Below are positions 1 to 10,399 of a DNA stretch of 64,000 nucleotides, one piece after another. Source of the stretch: Cognatundibacterium rivi (GTDB lineage Bacteria > Pseudomonadota > Gammaproteobacteria > Burkholderiales > Burkholderiaceae_D); assembly GCF_018139565.1 (NCBI RefSeq), contig NZ_JAGSPK010000003.1, positions 644,296 to 708,295 on the forward strand, given 5' to 3'. The translations under genes and the position numbers were made by a program. The notes beneath the pieces are model-generated. The model saw nothing but the letters and a program-made list of their open reading frames with translations. It ran no database searches and was not told where the DNA came from. The first letter of the stretch is position 1, and each line of letters begins with the position of its first letter.

Positions 1-2749
1 TGCCGTGGCATTGCTTGTATTTTTTACCGCTGCCGCAAGGGCAAGGATCATTCCGGCCAACCTTCAGCGCGTAAGTAATTTCCTGTTGCCCGTCGTTAGT
101 AGACGCCGTCGGTGCCAGCATTTCTTCTGGCGACGCATTTTCATCAAAGTCAGCATGCTGGTAATGCACGTTGCCGACTTGCGATTGCGCCATTTGTTCT
201 TCCGCCGCTTCGATCTCTTCACGTGACTGAATACGGACAGTCACCACAGTGCGAACCACGTCATTTTTGATCAGATCCAGCATTTGCGAGAATAATTCAA
301 ATGCTTCGCGCTTATATTCCTGCTTAGGATTTTTCTGTGCGTAACCGCGCAGATGGATACCCTGACGCAGATGATCAAGTGCGGCCAGATGTTCACGCCA
401 GTGGCTGTCTATGCTTTGCAACATGACGCTGCGCTCGAAGCCGGCAAAAGATTCTTTACCTACACTCGCGATTTTTTCTTCATAGCTTGCGTTCACCGCT
501 TGCTGAACGCGTTCAAGAATATCTTCGCCCGTCAGATTCGGCTCTTTTTCCACCATGCTGGCCAGCGGCAGATCGATTGCCCACTCAGAAGACAGCGCTG
601 CTTCCAAACCTGGAATATCCCATTGCTCTTCGACTGAACCCGGTGGCACATAGGTGTGCACCACATCGGCAAACATACCGTGACGCAACGACGACATCAG
701 TTCTGTCATGTCGTGCGCTTCGAGCAATTCATTACGCTGCTGGTAAATCACTTTACGCTGATCGTTGGCAACGTCATCGTATTCCAGCAATTGTTTACGC
801 ACGTCAAAATTGCGCGCTTCCACTTTACGCTGCGCAGATTCGATTGAACGCGAAACGATGCCCGCTTCGATAGGCTCGCCTTCCGGCATTTTCAGGCGTT
901 CCATGATCGCGCGTACACGGTCACCGGCAAAAATACGCAGCAACTGATCGTCCAGCGACAGATAGAAACGGCTGGAGCCAGGGTCACCCTGACGACCGGA
1001 ACGACCGCGCAACTGATTATCTACACGGCGTGATTCATGACGCTCGGTACCGACGATATGCAAACCACCGGCATTGACTACCTGCTCGTTGAGTGATTTC
1101 CATTCATCGCGCAATTGTTGCGACTGCGCCTGCTTTTCAGCATCAGACAATGCCGGATTCGCCTCGATCAGTTGCACCTGCTTGGCGACGTTACCGCCGA
1201 GCACGATATCGGTGCCGCGACCCGCCATATTCGTGGCGATCGTAATCGCTTTCGGGCGACCTGCCTGCGCTACGATTTCCGCTTCACGTGCATGCTGTTT
1301 CGCGTTCAGCACGTTGTGCGGCAATTTGGCTTTGGTCAGAATGCCGGATAACAATTCGGAATTTTCAATCGATGTCGTACCGACCAGCACAGGCTGACCA
1401 CGTTCGTAGCAATCCTGTATGTCTTTCAGCATTGCGCCGTATTTCTCATCGGCGGATTTATAAACCTGATCCTGGCGGTCTTTACGCTGCGAAGGACGAT
1501 TCGGCGGAATTACCACTGTTTCCAGACCGTAGATTTCCTGGAATTCATACGCTTCGGTATCCGCCGTACCTGTCATACCTGACAGCTTGGTGTACATACG
1601 GAAGTAATTCTGGAACGTGATCGAAGCCAGCGTCTGATTCTCGTTCTGAATCTTCACGCCCTCTTTCGCTTCAACCGCCTGATGCAAGCCATCAGACCAG
1701 CGACGACCCGTCATCATACGGCCAGTGAATTCATCAACGATGACGATTTCATCATCCAGCACCACATAGTGCTGATCTTTGAAATACAAGGCGTGCGCGC
1801 GCAAGGCTGCGTACAAATGATGGATCAGGCTGATATGTGCCGCGTCATACAGCGATGCGCCTTCTGGCAACAAACCCATCTGGGTCAGAATTTTTTCAGC
1901 TTTGTCGTGACCCGCTTCGGTCAGCAAAACCTGATGCGCTTTTTCATCTTTGGTGTAGTCGCCCGGAACTTCGATCTGGCCTTTGCCATCCGGCGTTTCT
2001 TCGCCTATCTGCAAGGTCAGCAGTTTCGGCACTTCATTAATTTTGTAATACAGTTCGGTGTGATTTTCGGCCTGACCGGAAATAATCAACGGTGTGCGCG
2101 CTTCATCGATCAGGATCGAATCGACCTCATCGACAACGGCGAAATTCAGACCGCGTTGTACGCGCTCTTTCGCTTCAAACACCATGTTGTCGCGCAGGTA
2201 ATCGAAACCGAATTCATTGTTCGTACCGTAAGTGATGTCGGAGGCGTACGCGCCCTGCTTGGCATCGTGATCGAGTTGCGACAGATTGATACCGGTCGTC
2301 AGACCCAGCCAGCCGTAGAGTTGCCCCATCCATTCGGCATCGCGCTGCGCGAGGTAATCATTCACCGTCACCACATGCACGCCCTTACCGGACAAAGCAT
2401 TCAGATAAATCGGCAGCGTGCCCATCAGGGTTTTACCTTCACCGGTACCCATCTCTGCAATTTTGCCGTAGTGCAGAACCATACCGCCTATCATCTGCAC
2501 ATCAAAGTGGCGCATTTTCAGGACGCGCTTACTGGCTTCGCGGCACACCGCAAATGCTTCTACCAGCAAACTATCTAAGGTTTCACCTTTCGCGACGCGG
2601 GCTTTAAATTCAGCAGTCTTGGCTTGTAAAGCCTCGTCCGACAGAGTTTCCAGCTGAGGTTCCAATGCGTTGATCTCACGCACCGTCTTTTGGTATTGCT
2701 TCAAAAGCCGCTGATTGCGGCTGCCGAATATCTTGGTCAGGAATGACAT
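1..2749 (-). CDS. secA: Preprotein translocase ATPase SecA (3' end cut by window edge)
   Basis: SecA is the ATPase motor that drives unfolded preproteins through the SecYEG channel at the inner membrane. Reading the minus strand from ATG at 2749 gives [10 protein letters not shown] and 916 uninterrupted codons to the window edge. Seen motifs: Walker A GTGEGKT at residues 101-107, the Walker B-type DEVD at 207-210 followed by [11 protein letters not shown], and the C-terminal zinc-binding SEC-C motif with C903, C905, C914 and H915. The C-terminal motif normally lies a few residues from the stop, so only one or a few codons should be missing. Its upstream neighbour on the same strand is an M23 peptidase, an order usual in Burkholderiales. 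The identification is firm; only the exact end is not visible. Confidence 0.98.
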   Translation of the reverse strand, partial: MSFLTKIFGSRNQRLLKQYQKTVREINALEPQLETLSDEALQAKTAEFKARVAKGETLDSLLVEAFAVCREASKRVLKMRHFDVQMIGGMVLHYGKIAEMGTGEGKTLMGTLPIYLNALSGKGVHVVTVNDYLAQRDAEWMGQLYGWLGLTTGINLSQLDHDAKQGAYASDITYGTNNEFGFDYLRDNMVFEAKERVQRGLNFAVVDEVDSILIDEARTPLIISGQAENHTELYYKINEVPKLLTLQIGEETPDGKGQIEVPGDYTKDEKAHQVLLTEAGHDKAEKILTQMGLLPEGASLYDAAHISLIHHLYAALRAHALYFKDQHYVVLDDEIVIVDEFTGRMMTGRRWSDGLHQAVEAKEGVKIQNENQTLASITFQNYFRMYTKLSGMTGTADTEAYEFQEIYGLETVVIPPNRPSQRKDRQDQVYKSADEKYGAMLKDIQDCYERGQPVLVGTTSIENSELLSGILTKAKLPHNVLNAKQHAREAEIVAQAGRPKAITIATNMAGRGTDIVLGGNVAKQVQLIEANPALSDAEKQAQSQQLRDEWKSLNEQVVNAGGLHIVGTERHESRRVDNQLRGRSGRQGDPGSSRFYLSLDDQLLRIFAGDRVRAIMERLKMPEGEPIEAGIVSRSIESAQRKVEARNFDVRKQLLEYDDVANDQRKVIYQQRNELLEAHDMTELMSSLRHGMFADVVHTYVPPGSVEEQWDIPGLEAALSSEWAIDLPLASMVEKEPNLTGEDILERVQQAVNASYEEKIASVGKESFAGFERSVMLQSIDSHWREHLAALDHLRQGIHLRGYAQKNPKQEYKREAFELFSQMLDLIKNDVVRTVVTVRIQSREEIEAAEEQMAQSQVGNVHYQHADFDENASPEEMLAPTASTNDGQQEITYALKVGRNDPCPCGSGKKYKQCHG

Positions 2750-2919
2750 GCTATGAACGAAAAGTTAAATTCTGAAAAAAGCCGCAGCAAAAATTGCCTG
2801 CAAAGCAACAATATGGGATAACTCACGATTTTACCACGCGGGAACGGCTTGACCAGCAAATCACTGCCTAAACCTTGACGCATTGGTACGAGTTGGTGGC
2901 TAATTGGACAAACTCAAGT

Positions 2920-3876
2920 CTATTTTTGATTCAAAGCGGAAAGACTGGCCTGATTGGCTCCGGCGGACAGAAATTTATGCGGATTTTGTGGCACATCCTT
3001 GACCCGCACCTCGAAATGCAGATGCGCGCCGGTTGAGCGACCAGTTGAGCCGATATCAGCAATATGCTGTCCGCGCTTAACGATATCGCCGAGCTTGACG
3101 TAAATTTTCGAAGTATGGGCGTAACGGGTAATCAGCTCGCCACCGTGATCAATTTCCAACATATTGCCAAATTGCGGATGATACTCAGCAGCAATCACCA
3201 CACCACCGGCAGCAGCCTGAATCGGCGTTCCGGTCGGCGCAGAAAAATCGATGCCCTCGTGAAACGCGCTGCGCCCGGTGAACGGATCAAGGCGCCAGCC
3301 AAAACCAGAGGCGTTATACGCCACATTCACTGGCTGTATCGTCGGCAACATTTTTGACTGTATCTTGAAACCCATCAGCTTTGTTTCGACGACATTCATA
3401 TAGTCGGAGCGATGCTCAACATCTTTTTCTAACGCGTCCAGCGCCGCCTGAAACTCTTCCATATTCAGTTCATGCGAAGGTGCGCTGGAAATTTCAGGGC
3501 CGCCGCGTGCTGGCAATTCCTTGAAATTAAATTCCTCAGGCTTGACACCGGCCAGACCTTGCACACGCTCGCCCAGCGCATCGAGCCGTATCAGCTGCGC
3601 CTGCATTTCGCCCAGCTTGACTGCCATTGCCGCCAGGTTTTCTTTGACATAGCGGTCTTTCGCATTCGGATCGTTTGGCAACGCAGCGCTGGCTGGCAAA
3701 ATATTTCGTAAGAAAGGTAAATCAGCACTCGCCAAGCGGAATGTAAGTGCCGCCATCAGCGCACCGCAAATAATCGTGATGAGCATAAAACCCAGTATCG
3801 CCAGCACGACATGATGTGATGACAAGGTCACCGATTTCGCTTGGGTAAAGCGGGAGTGCATTAATATAATTTGCAT
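2920..3876 (-). CDS. Membrane-anchored M23 family metallopeptidase
   Basis: This is an LytM/M23-type zinc endopeptidase, expected to cut peptidoglycan cross-links or activate other hydrolases in the periplasm. I use the ATG at 3876 (318 residues), which has AAGGGG eight bases upstream; an in-frame TTG lies one codon earlier. An N-terminal hydrophobic segment at about residues 21-44 anchors it in the inner membrane. A Leu/Glu-rich, probably coiled-coil region follows (about 75-175). The C-terminal M23 domain carries the zinc motif HxxxD (H206, D210) and HLH (H285, H287), so the active site looks complete. It lies between secA and dciA, an arrangement common in related genomes. The substrate is inferred from the family. 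Confidence 0.93.
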   Translation of the reverse strand: MQIILMHSRFTQAKSVTLSSHHVVLAILGFMLITIICGALMAALTFRLASADLPFLRNILPASAALPNDPNAKDRYVKENLAAMAVKLGEMQAQLIRLDALGERVQGLAGVKPEEFNFKELPARGGPEISSAPSHELNMEEFQAALDALEKDVEHRSDYMNVVETKLMGFKIQSKMLPTIQPVNVAYNASGFGWRLDPFTGRSAFHEGIDFSAPTGTPIQAAAGGVVIAAEYHPQFGNMLEIDHGGELITRYAHTSKIYVKLGDIVKRGQHIADIGSTGRSTGAHLHFEVRVKDVPQNPHKFLSAGANQASLSALNQK

Positions 3877-3946
3877 CAATACTACCCCTTAAAAACTCTG
3901 TGGAATGCGGCTGTAACGCCGCACGGTTTGTGGTAATGTGCTGTCC

Positions 3947-4462
3947 ATGTCAACACCATTCACACCATCACGACCTCCGTATCGAATCAATATCAAGCGC
4001 GGACGCCCGGTTATGGGTGCCACAGGCGCTGGCGATTTTTTGCGTATCAACGATAAGATTTCGCCGCTGTTACCTACGATACAACGTCATTTATCACTGC
4101 AAAAAGATTGCGCGGCAATTTTGCCACCGATATTTGATACTTGTGAAGTCATGCAACTGGCAGATGGTTTGCTGACACTATCCGCGCCGAACGCGGCATT
4201 AGCAACCAAACTGAAACAACAATGCCCGAAATTGCTGGCCAGTCTGCAAGAACGGGGCTGGCAGATTAACGCAGTCCGCATCAAAGTACAAGTCAGGCGG
4301 GTGGTAGAAAAAGCCGCGCCTGTGAAACAACTGGCGCTTTCAGGCAAAGCCTTGCAGGCATTCAGCACCCTGGAACAAAATCTGGAAAACACATCGCAGA
4401 ACACGGATCTGCTGGCAGCATTATCGCGTCTGTTAGAACGCCATCAACAGACAAAAAAATAA
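3947..4462 (+). CDS. dciA: DUF721 / DciA-family protein
   Basis: A 171-residue basic protein of the DUF721 family, which includes DciA, the ancestral loader of the replicative helicase DnaB. The N-terminal half (about residues 20-110) matches the family pattern of a short helix-rich start and a conserved core around 'LTLSAPNAALATKLKQ'. The C-terminus is rich in charged residues. I use the ATG at 3947 (MSTPFTPSRP); an in-frame GTG at 3938 would add three residues. It is divergent from the M23-secA pair, with a short shared promoter region, and ends 25 bases before the oppositely oriented adenosyltransferase. The family assignment is good; the DnaB-loading role is taken from the family. Confidence 0.82.
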   Translation: MSTPFTPSRPPYRINIKRGRPVMGATGAGDFLRINDKISPLLPTIQRHLSLQKDCAAILPPIFDTCEVMQLADGLLTLSAPNAALATKLKQQCPKLLASLQERGWQINAVRIKVQVRRVVEKAAPVKQLALSGKALQAFSTLEQNLENTSQNTDLLAALSRLLERHQQTKK

Positions 4463-4487
4463 CGCTGTGCGCACACTGCATCAGCAA

Positions 4488-5039
4488 TCAACGCTCGCGT
4501 TCTTTTTCCCATAGAACATCGCTACCGCCATCAACCCGGTTCAAAACCCGCGATAAAACAAATAATAAATCGGACAAACGATTCATATACTGACGCGGAT
4601 GATCATTGATAGCTTCATTCTTCCCGACGCTCACAATCGCTCGTTCAGCGCGCCGGCAAACGGTGCGGCACACATGTGCCAGCGCTGCAGGCCGGTTTCC
4701 TCCGGGCAGAATAAAATCCCGCAACGGCGGTAAATCAGCGTTATATTTTTCCAACAATGCATCCAGCCGAGCGACCTGCGTTTCTGTAATCAAGCTATAG
4801 CCCGGAATACACAACTCTCCGCCCATATCAAATAAATCATGCTGAATAGAGATCAGCTCATGCCGCAACTGCGGCGATAAGTTTTCACACAACAAGACAC
4901 CGATATGTGAATTCAGTTCATCCACATCGCCCATTGCGTGCACGCGCAAGGCGTCTTTATCGACACGACTGCCATCACCCAGACCTGTGGTGCCGGCATC
5001 GCCGGTACGTGTCGCAATTTTTGAAAGTCGGTTACCCAT
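4488..5039 (-). CDS. Cob(I)alamin adenosyltransferase, PduO/MMAB type
   Basis: This enzyme transfers the adenosyl group of ATP to cob(I)alamin to make adenosylcobalamin. The 183-residue protein starts MGNRLSKIATRTGDAGTTGL, and RTGDAGTTGL at residues 11-20 is the ATP-binding N-terminal signature of PduO-type enzymes. The second signature, FILPGGNRPAALAHVCRTVCRRAER with its conserved Arg residues, lies near residue 125. Length is normal for the family. No other cobalamin gene is adjacent, and I see no cobalamin riboswitch upstream. The gene is convergent with dciA. It most likely serves a B12-dependent enzyme elsewhere in the genome. Confidence 0.93.
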   Translation of the reverse strand: MGNRLSKIATRTGDAGTTGLGDGSRVDKDALRVHAMGDVDELNSHIGVLLCENLSPQLRHELISIQHDLFDMGGELCIPGYSLITETQVARLDALLEKYNADLPPLRDFILPGGNRPAALAHVCRTVCRRAERAIVSVGKNEAINDHPRQYMNRLSDLLFVLSRVLNRVDGGSDVLWEKERER

Positions 5040-5341
5040 AGCTCATATAATTCGGACTGAAGTCGCAGAGCATAAGCCAAAAATGCCGGGAACGCATCAT
5101 AATAGACAGCATCAATATGCTGCTTACCAGCATAAAATAAAAAACCAGCGTTATCGTAGGCCGGATCCGGGTGTACTTAATAACTGCAATACTGAGAGGC
5201 TTATAAGGCTGCTGTCAGAAATGCGCGTCATAATGGCGGACTGGCGACCATTCGTGCCGCCTTCGCTATGCCAATAAACGAGACACACTACATGCATGTG
5301 CGCCACTGCGCGCATGGAATGAAGAATCATCAGGATACAGA
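5040..5341. other. Intergenic region upstream of the LysR gene
   Basis: About 300 bases between the divergent adenosyltransferase and LysR genes. I see no convincing gene. The right part holds an imperfect inverted repeat at 5295-5316 (CATGTGCGC, CACT, GCGCGCATG) that could be an operator for the LysR regulator. A Shine-Dalgarno AGGA lies six bases before the LysR ATG at 5342. Confidence 0.4.
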
Positions 5342-6226
5342 ATGGCTACAAGATTACCTCCGGTTCACGCTCTTTCCGCTTTCGAAGCGGCCGCCCGCTT
5401 TGGATCATTTGCCGTTGCAGCAGAAGAGCTGTGTATTACCCCTTCCGCGCTTTCCCACCGCATACGCTTACTCGAAGAACATTTGTGCGAACGTGTTTTT
5501 GTCAGAGAAGGTCGCAGCGTCACACTGACTGAATTCGGTCGTCGCTATCTTGATGTCGTGCGAAATGTATTGCGCACTTTGTCTGATTTTCCCTTGCCCA
5601 ACAAAGCAACGCAAAATCAGATGCGTGTCAAAGTCACTGTGCCGCCAACGTTTGCCCGCTACATGTTCATGCCACGTCTGGCAGAATTCACCAGCAAGCA
5701 TCCGGACATCGAAGTGGAAGTCTATCTGTTTGTTCCCTTATACGATCTCAGCCTGTCGGAAAGTGATGTTGAGGTCAGATTCGGTGCGGGAGAATATCCT
5801 AATCTCGTCACTAAAAAACTGTTTATCGAACCCAGCTTTGCTGTTGCCAGCCCAGCCTATCTGAAGACGATTCCGAAGATCAGCACACCGACCGATTTGC
5901 GCCATGCATGCCTGCTGCGCTCAGCACTGGAGCCATGGCAGCCGTGGTTTGAAGTGGCGGGATTAGACTGGGCAGAACCAACGCATGGATTACGCGTTGA
6001 CGATCTGGGCTTGTTACTTGAAGCGATCAAACATGGTCATGGAGTAGGTTTAACACGTCAGCACTTTGCGCAGGAAATGATCGATAACGGAGAAGTCATA
6101 CGTTTATTTGACACGCAACTGGCAACACCGCCGCACGCCTATCATTTGGTACACGAAGCCCAACCAAGCCTGCGACCCGAAGTAGCATTATTCATTGAAT
6201 GGATGCAGTCAGTCTTTAAGGATTAA
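5342..6226 (+). CDS. LysR-family transcriptional regulator (GcvA-like)
   Basis: A 294-residue LysR-type regulator. The winged helix-turn-helix is at residues 8-65 (HALSAFEAAARFGSFAVAAE followed by the recognition helix with SALSHRIRLLEE), and the periplasmic-binding-like effector domain fills residues 90-290. The 'LPPVHALSAFEAAARFGSF' start is typical of the GcvA subgroup, whose members control amino-acid or drug-resistance genes, but the target here is unknown. An AGGA motif precedes the ATG. The stop overlaps the stop of the convergent GGDEF-EAL gene by four bases. No obvious divergent target gene lies beside it, since the adenosyltransferase is about 300 bases away. Confidence 0.9.
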   Translation: MATRLPPVHALSAFEAAARFGSFAVAAEELCITPSALSHRIRLLEEHLCERVFVREGRSVTLTEFGRRYLDVVRNVLRTLSDFPLPNKATQNQMRVKVTVPPTFARYMFMPRLAEFTSKHPDIEVEVYLFVPLYDLSLSESDVEVRFGAGEYPNLVTKKLFIEPSFAVASPAYLKTIPKISTPTDLRHACLLRSALEPWQPWFEVAGLDWAEPTHGLRVDDLGLLLEAIKHGHGVGLTRQHFAQEMIDNGEVIRLFDTQLATPPHAYHLVHEAQPSLRPEVALFIEWMQSVFKD

Positions 6227-8616
6227 GCACTTGCAGCGCCGACCTGGCGCTGCAACGCTATCCATTGATCCAAAGGCATGGGGTAAGAAAACAAGAAACC
6301 CTGCATAGAACCGCAACCATTCGCGATCAGAAAATCTGCCTGCTGTCTGGTCTCTACACCTTCGGCAACGACTTTTAAACCAAGATGCGCGGCTATCGAT
6401 AAAATAGAACGGACGATCGCGGTTCCATGTAAATCTTCCGGCGTATCCTGAACGAAGCTTTTATCAATTTTCAGTTCATACAAAGGCAGTTTTTTAAGAT
6501 ACGAAAAACTTGAATAGCCGGTACCAAAATCATCAATAGAAAACCGGATTCCCAGTGTATTGAATTCCAGAATCCGCCCTACCGTTTCCTGTAAGTTGTC
6601 AATCAGCAGCCCTTCCGTCACTTCAAAAATCAGCCTTGTCGGATCGGCACCAGTTTCTCGCAGAATGCTTTTTACTTTCTCGACAAAGTCCGGCTGCCTG
6701 AACTGCTTGGGGCTGACATTAACGGACAATGCGATCGGCATTCCGACGTCTTTCAACCGATTCAAAGATAGACAGGCTTCGCGCAATAACCAGTCACCTA
6801 AACGCAAAATCAATCCGGAATCTTCGGCAACAGGAATAAACACCGCTGGTGAAATGGGGCCATGTACCGGGTGTGTCCAGCGCATTAACAATTCACCGCC
6901 GACGGGCGTTCCAAGTCGGTTCACCTGCGCCTGTATATGCAAAGACAACTGTTGAGAATCCAAGGCCTCGCCTAACTCCCTCTCCATCGTGAGTCTTTGT
7001 TCAATCTCGTTTTGCATCCATTTTTCATAAAATGCAATTTGATTTCTTCCGCGCGATTTTGCTCTGTACATCGCAGTATCGGCTTCGCGCAAAAGATCGT
7101 CAGCAGTTTGATTTTCGCGTGGCAACAGGGTCACCCCAATACTGCAACTGGAGTTATATAACAGACCATCGATATCAAAAATCTGCATCATGGTTTGTTG
7201 AATCTTCTCAGTAACCGTCAACGCTGCATGGGTACCGTTAACGAGATCGTCAGAAATATCCACCAATAAAACAACGAACTCATCGCCACCAATGCGGGAC
7301 ACAGTATCGACTTCACGCAAGGAGTGCACCAATCGATGAGCGACTTGTTTCAGCAAAGCATCGCCAACAGCATGTCCGCGCGCATCATTGATATATTTAA
7401 ACTTATCAAGATCAATAAATAACACTGCACTGATCAGACCTGTGCGTCTGGCATGGGCGAGCAAAACACCTATTCTGTCCAACAATAAACGGCGATTTGG
7501 CAATCCGGTCAACACATCGAAATATGCTAACCGGTGTATATGTTCTTCAGCCTCTTTCTTTTCATTGATGTCGCGTGCTGTCATGACCCAGTGAGTAAGA
7601 TTGTCAGCATCGTTTGTTAAGGGCATCCCATCCACTTCCACCCAGAATTCGCTACCATCCCGCTTATAACAAATCAATTCGACGTGAAAGGCACGCATCT
7701 GAGACCACGCCGACTGAATCTCTGCCAATTGCTCTGCCTGAGTTCGCTTTCCAGTCATCAAATGAGGAATACGTCCGACAACATCTTCCAGGGTATAGCC
7801 GGTCATACGTTCAAAAGCATCATTCACGAAAACGATCCGGAGTCGCTCCTCACTCAAACTTTCTGGTAACACGCGGATAATCATAACGACTTCGTTCAGA
7901 TGAGATACCGCAGCAAATATCAGACGTAATTTTTCGTTCACTTTTTTCAAAGCAGACTGTTCCTGCACCAAAGTCTGGCTGCTCATCTGCTGCTGCCGCA
8001 ATGATATTTCCAGGCGACTCAGCAAAACATTGCAGGAGATGGTCAACACTGCACAGATAAACGAAAAATTAAGTGTAACGACGAGCCAGCGCAGAAACGT
8101 ATCGGTATGAAAACTCAACAACTGAATTTCGACGCTTCCCCAATAGCCGCCTAACAATAATGTCAGAGAAGACAGGAGCAAAGAAAAGATCGCCTCACGC
8201 AGAGAACAGAAAAATGAAGTCATGACCGGAAAGGCCATTAAATAAATTAAGCCTGTCACACCCACTTTTAACAAAAACCAGATCCCCAATACGTAAACGA
8301 GTATCAGGAAACTCCAGACTCTGCGACGAAAACTTAACTTTGGTAAAAATAGTGTCGCACCAACCCAGCAGAGCGCGAGGAAGTCAATAACAACGATGGA
8401 CCAAAGACCTTCATTTACTGCCAGCATAATACTGGGAATCGCCGTCACAATTCCCAATATCAGCACACACAACAAGATCACAGACAGGATTTGGAAACGC
8501 CACTCGTGAGTATCGGGAGCTGAATCTTGCGACGCTCGGTACTTATCAAGGAAGAATTGAAAAACAGCCACAGGATCTGTCCTTTTTTCAATCAGGCGGG
8601 AGCTTGTCAGGCTCAT
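6223..8616 (-). CDS. Membrane PAS-GGDEF-EAL cyclic-di-GMP protein
   Basis: A 797-residue inner-membrane protein expected to make and/or break cyclic di-GMP. Order of domains: about six hydrophobic segments in residues 42-205, a short coiled linker, a PAS domain (about 225-355), GGDEF (366-530) and EAL (about 545-790). The cyclase motif GGDEF is intact at 443-447, with the inhibitory RxxD site (REVD) five residues before it. In the phosphodiesterase domain the signature is ELL (575-577) instead of EAL and QP is QA, but the other catalytic landmarks are present: NVS, FEVTE, DDFGTGYSS, the Lys in LKIDKSF, and AEGVE. Both activities are therefore possible. It is convergent with the LysR gene. Confidence 0.93.
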   Translation of the reverse strand: MSLTSSRLIEKRTDPVAVFQFFLDKYRASQDSAPDTHEWRFQILSVILLCVLILGIVTAIPSIMLAVNEGLWSIVVIDFLALCWVGATLFLPKLSFRRRVWSFLILVYVLGIWFLLKVGVTGLIYLMAFPVMTSFFCSLREAIFSLLLSSLTLLLGGYWGSVEIQLLSFHTDTFLRWLVVTLNFSFICAVLTISCNVLLSRLEISLRQQQMSSQTLVQEQSALKKVNEKLRLIFAAVSHLNEVVMIIRVLPESLSEERLRIVFVNDAFERMTGYTLEDVVGRIPHLMTGKRTQAEQLAEIQSAWSQMRAFHVELICYKRDGSEFWVEVDGMPLTNDADNLTHWVMTARDINEKKEAEEHIHRLAYFDVLTGLPNRRLLLDRIGVLLAHARRTGLISAVLFIDLDKFKYINDARGHAVGDALLKQVAHRLVHSLREVDTVSRIGGDEFVVLLVDISDDLVNGTHAALTVTEKIQQTMMQIFDIDGLLYNSSCSIGVTLLPRENQTADDLLREADTAMYRAKSRGRNQIAFYEKWMQNEIEQRLTMERELGEALDSQQLSLHIQAQVNRLGTPVGGELLMRWTHPVHGPISPAVFIPVAEDSGLILRLGDWLLREACLSLNRLKDVGMPIALSVNVSPKQFRQPDFVEKVKSILRETGADPTRLIFEVTEGLLIDNLQETVGRILEFNTLGIRFSIDDFGTGYSSFSYLKKLPLYELKIDKSFVQDTPEDLHGTAIVRSILSIAAHLGLKVVAEGVETRQQADFLIANGCGSMQGFLFSYPMPLDQWIALQRQVGAASA

Positions 8617-8754
8617 GCTAGGCCATCATCAGTCATCTCAGATTGCAAATGACCTGCTTCAGATAATCTTATACCAACGAGAAAAATTGTGAAAAAAATA
8701 TATTTTTCTGTCGAACAACAATTTCTTGGACAGCACCAACGCCCGTTACGCAAC

Positions 8755-8778
8755 TAAAAAGCTTGGGCATCCCTAAGC
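8755..8778 (-). terminator. Probable intrinsic terminator of the aldo/keto reductase gene
   Basis: Directly after the stop codon on the minus strand, GGCTTaGGG pairs with CCCAAGC around an ATG loop, and a run TTTTTAG follows. One bulged A weakens the stem. Confidence 0.6.
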
Positions 8779-9699
8779 CTAGTCGACGTTTTTACCTGCG
8801 GCAGCACACCAAAGCGTAAACCATTGCTCGCGGGTTAATCGCTGTGTGCATGCAAACACCGCTTCGCGCAATGCCGATATACGCCCCGACCCGGTCAATA
8901 CCATCGGCGTTGAAGGATGCTGTAAAACCCAGGCAATCGCAACCGTTGCCAACGGCGCTTGAAGTTCCGCAGCCACTTGTTGCAAAGCCACACGGACACG
9001 CTGTACATCCGCATCCGCAGCGGCTCCGGAGAATAAATCACCGCCGCCCAATGCCGACCAGATCATTGGCGCGATGCGCAACCGCTGGCATAAATCCAGC
9101 GTACCGTCATGCAAAGGCGGCAGATGCAGCAGTGAAAGTTCGACCTGATTTGTGACCAATGGAAAACGTGATGCCAGTAAATCAAATTGCGACGGCGTAA
9201 AATTTGACACCCCGAAATGTGCGACCTTGCCACTGTGCTGTAAATGCTGAAATGCTTCAGCCATTTCATCGGCATCCATCAAAGGATCAGGCCGGTGGAT
9301 CAAGAGCAGATCCAGACGATCAATCTGCATTGCCCGCAAAGAATTTTCAGCAGAAGCAATGATGTGCTGGCGACTGGTATCGTAGTGCTGAATATGATGT
9401 TCAGGACGATGCTGCGACACCAGTTTAATACCGCACTTACTCACAAACTGAAATTCTTTTTTTAATTCAGGCGCTATATGCAACGCCTCACCGAGCATAC
9501 GTTCACTCTGGTAATCGCCGTAAATATCTGCCTGATCTATGGTCGTAATACCGAGTTCCAGCGCCTCTCGCAAAAAACTGACCCGTTCTTGCGGTGTTTT
9601 TTGCCAACTCGCCAGTCGCCACAGACCAAGAACGATACGGGAAAATTCCGGACCACCGGGCGCAATCTGAATACGTGGGGAAATCAATGGCGCATTCAT
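8779..9699 (-). CDS. Aldo/keto reductase (YdhF-like)
   Basis: A 306-residue NADPH-dependent oxidoreductase with the (beta/alpha)8 aldo/keto reductase fold. The catalytic tetrad is visible: D55 and Y60 (IDQADIYGDY), K88 (FVSKCG) and H135 (LLLIHRPDP). The C-terminal cofactor region 'VLTGSGRISALREAV' is also typical. Overall it resembles the YdhF group rather than 2,5-diketogluconate reductases. I start at the ATG at 9699 (MNAPLISPRI); its ATGA overlaps the stop of the upstream FrnE-like gene, which indicates translational coupling. An upstream in-frame extension would run through that gene and is unlikely. The substrate is unknown. Confidence 0.9.
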   Translation of the reverse strand: MNAPLISPRIQIAPGGPEFSRIVLGLWRLASWQKTPQERVSFLREALELGITTIDQADIYGDYQSERMLGEALHIAPELKKEFQFVSKCGIKLVSQHRPEHHIQHYDTSRQHIIASAENSLRAMQIDRLDLLLIHRPDPLMDADEMAEAFQHLQHSGKVAHFGVSNFTPSQFDLLASRFPLVTNQVELSLLHLPPLHDGTLDLCQRLRIAPMIWSALGGGDLFSGAAADADVQRVRVALQQVAAELQAPLATVAIAWVLQHPSTPMVLTGSGRISALREAVFACTQRLTREQWFTLWCAAAGKNVD

Positions 9700-10346
9700 T
9701 TTTTTTGTATATCCTGAATTGCGGCAACTAATGCTGCCGTTTTGGTGAAGCCGGATGCAATCATGTGCAAGGCATTGTCGTGAACCAAGAGCAATGCAGG
9801 GAAACCACGTATTCCCCAGCGCTGGCATTGCTCAAATTCCTGTCGCGTGTCCGCCATGCACATCGGCGAGACCAGTGTTTCATAAAAACTGGACGCATCA
9901 AAACTCTCTGCACCGTCGATCTCATTCAGCGCATGCACCGCAATATCCGACAGAATATGCAAATCGGTCACGTCTTTGCCTTCCGCATAAAACGCATGTT
10001 GAATCGCGCGAAAGACCGATAACAACTGGACTGACGCAAGGTGATCCGCCAGCATTTTGCTTGCCACGACTGCGCGACATGCTGGCTCGGTGTCGTATTT
10101 AAAACCCTCTTGCGTCATTCCTGTCGCAGCAAACGGCAGACCAGTGGCTTCGGCGACATGCGTCCAGTGGCCGCGTATGGTTTGTCGTTGCTCCTCGCCC
10201 ATGATTTCCTGGTTATAGGCGCGCAAACCACCAACGATAATATCCAGACTCGCCTCCGGCATCAGTTCCAGCAAGGCTTGCAGCTCAGGGCCAAAGCCAT
10301 AGCACCAGGAACACATAGGGTCAGCAACGTAAATCAGTTGAGTCAT
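9696..10346 (-). CDS. DsbA-family / FrnE-like thioredoxin-fold protein
   Basis: A 216-residue protein with the DsbA-type thioredoxin fold. The redox motif C12-S-W-C15 is near the N-terminus (DPMCSWCYGFG), the inserted helical domain fills about residues 50-160, and the cis-proline loop is in 'WGIRGFPALLLV'. There is no signal peptide, so it should be cytoplasmic like FrnE, a 2-hydroxychromene-2-carboxylate isomerase-like oxidoreductase family. I start at the ATG at 10346 (MTQLIYVADP); the longer open frame extends into anmK and lacks family similarity. It overlaps the aldo/keto reductase by four bases, suggesting a two-gene redox operon. The substrate is not known. Confidence 0.88.
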   Translation of the reverse strand: MTQLIYVADPMCSWCYGFGPELQALLELMPEASLDIIVGGLRAYNQEIMGEEQRQTIRGHWTHVAEATGLPFAATGMTQEGFKYDTEPACRAVVASKMLADHLASVQLLSVFRAIQHAFYAEGKDVTDLHILSDIAVHALNEIDGAESFDASSFYETLVSPMCMADTRQEFEQCQRWGIRGFPALLLVHDNALHMIASGFTKTAALVAAIQDIQKK

Positions 10347-10399
10347 ACGATATTTCTTTTCGTAGCAAGAAAAATTAAACAGGCCGGAGTATATGCAAT

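Noticed and set aside
5..2578. Several plus-strand open frames of 60-300 codons
   Set aside because: They run antisense to secA, whose minus-strand translation is complete and carries all family motifs.
5040..5341. Cobalamin riboswitch for the adenosyltransferase
   Set aside because: The conserved B12-box sequence and the multi-stem layout are not present.
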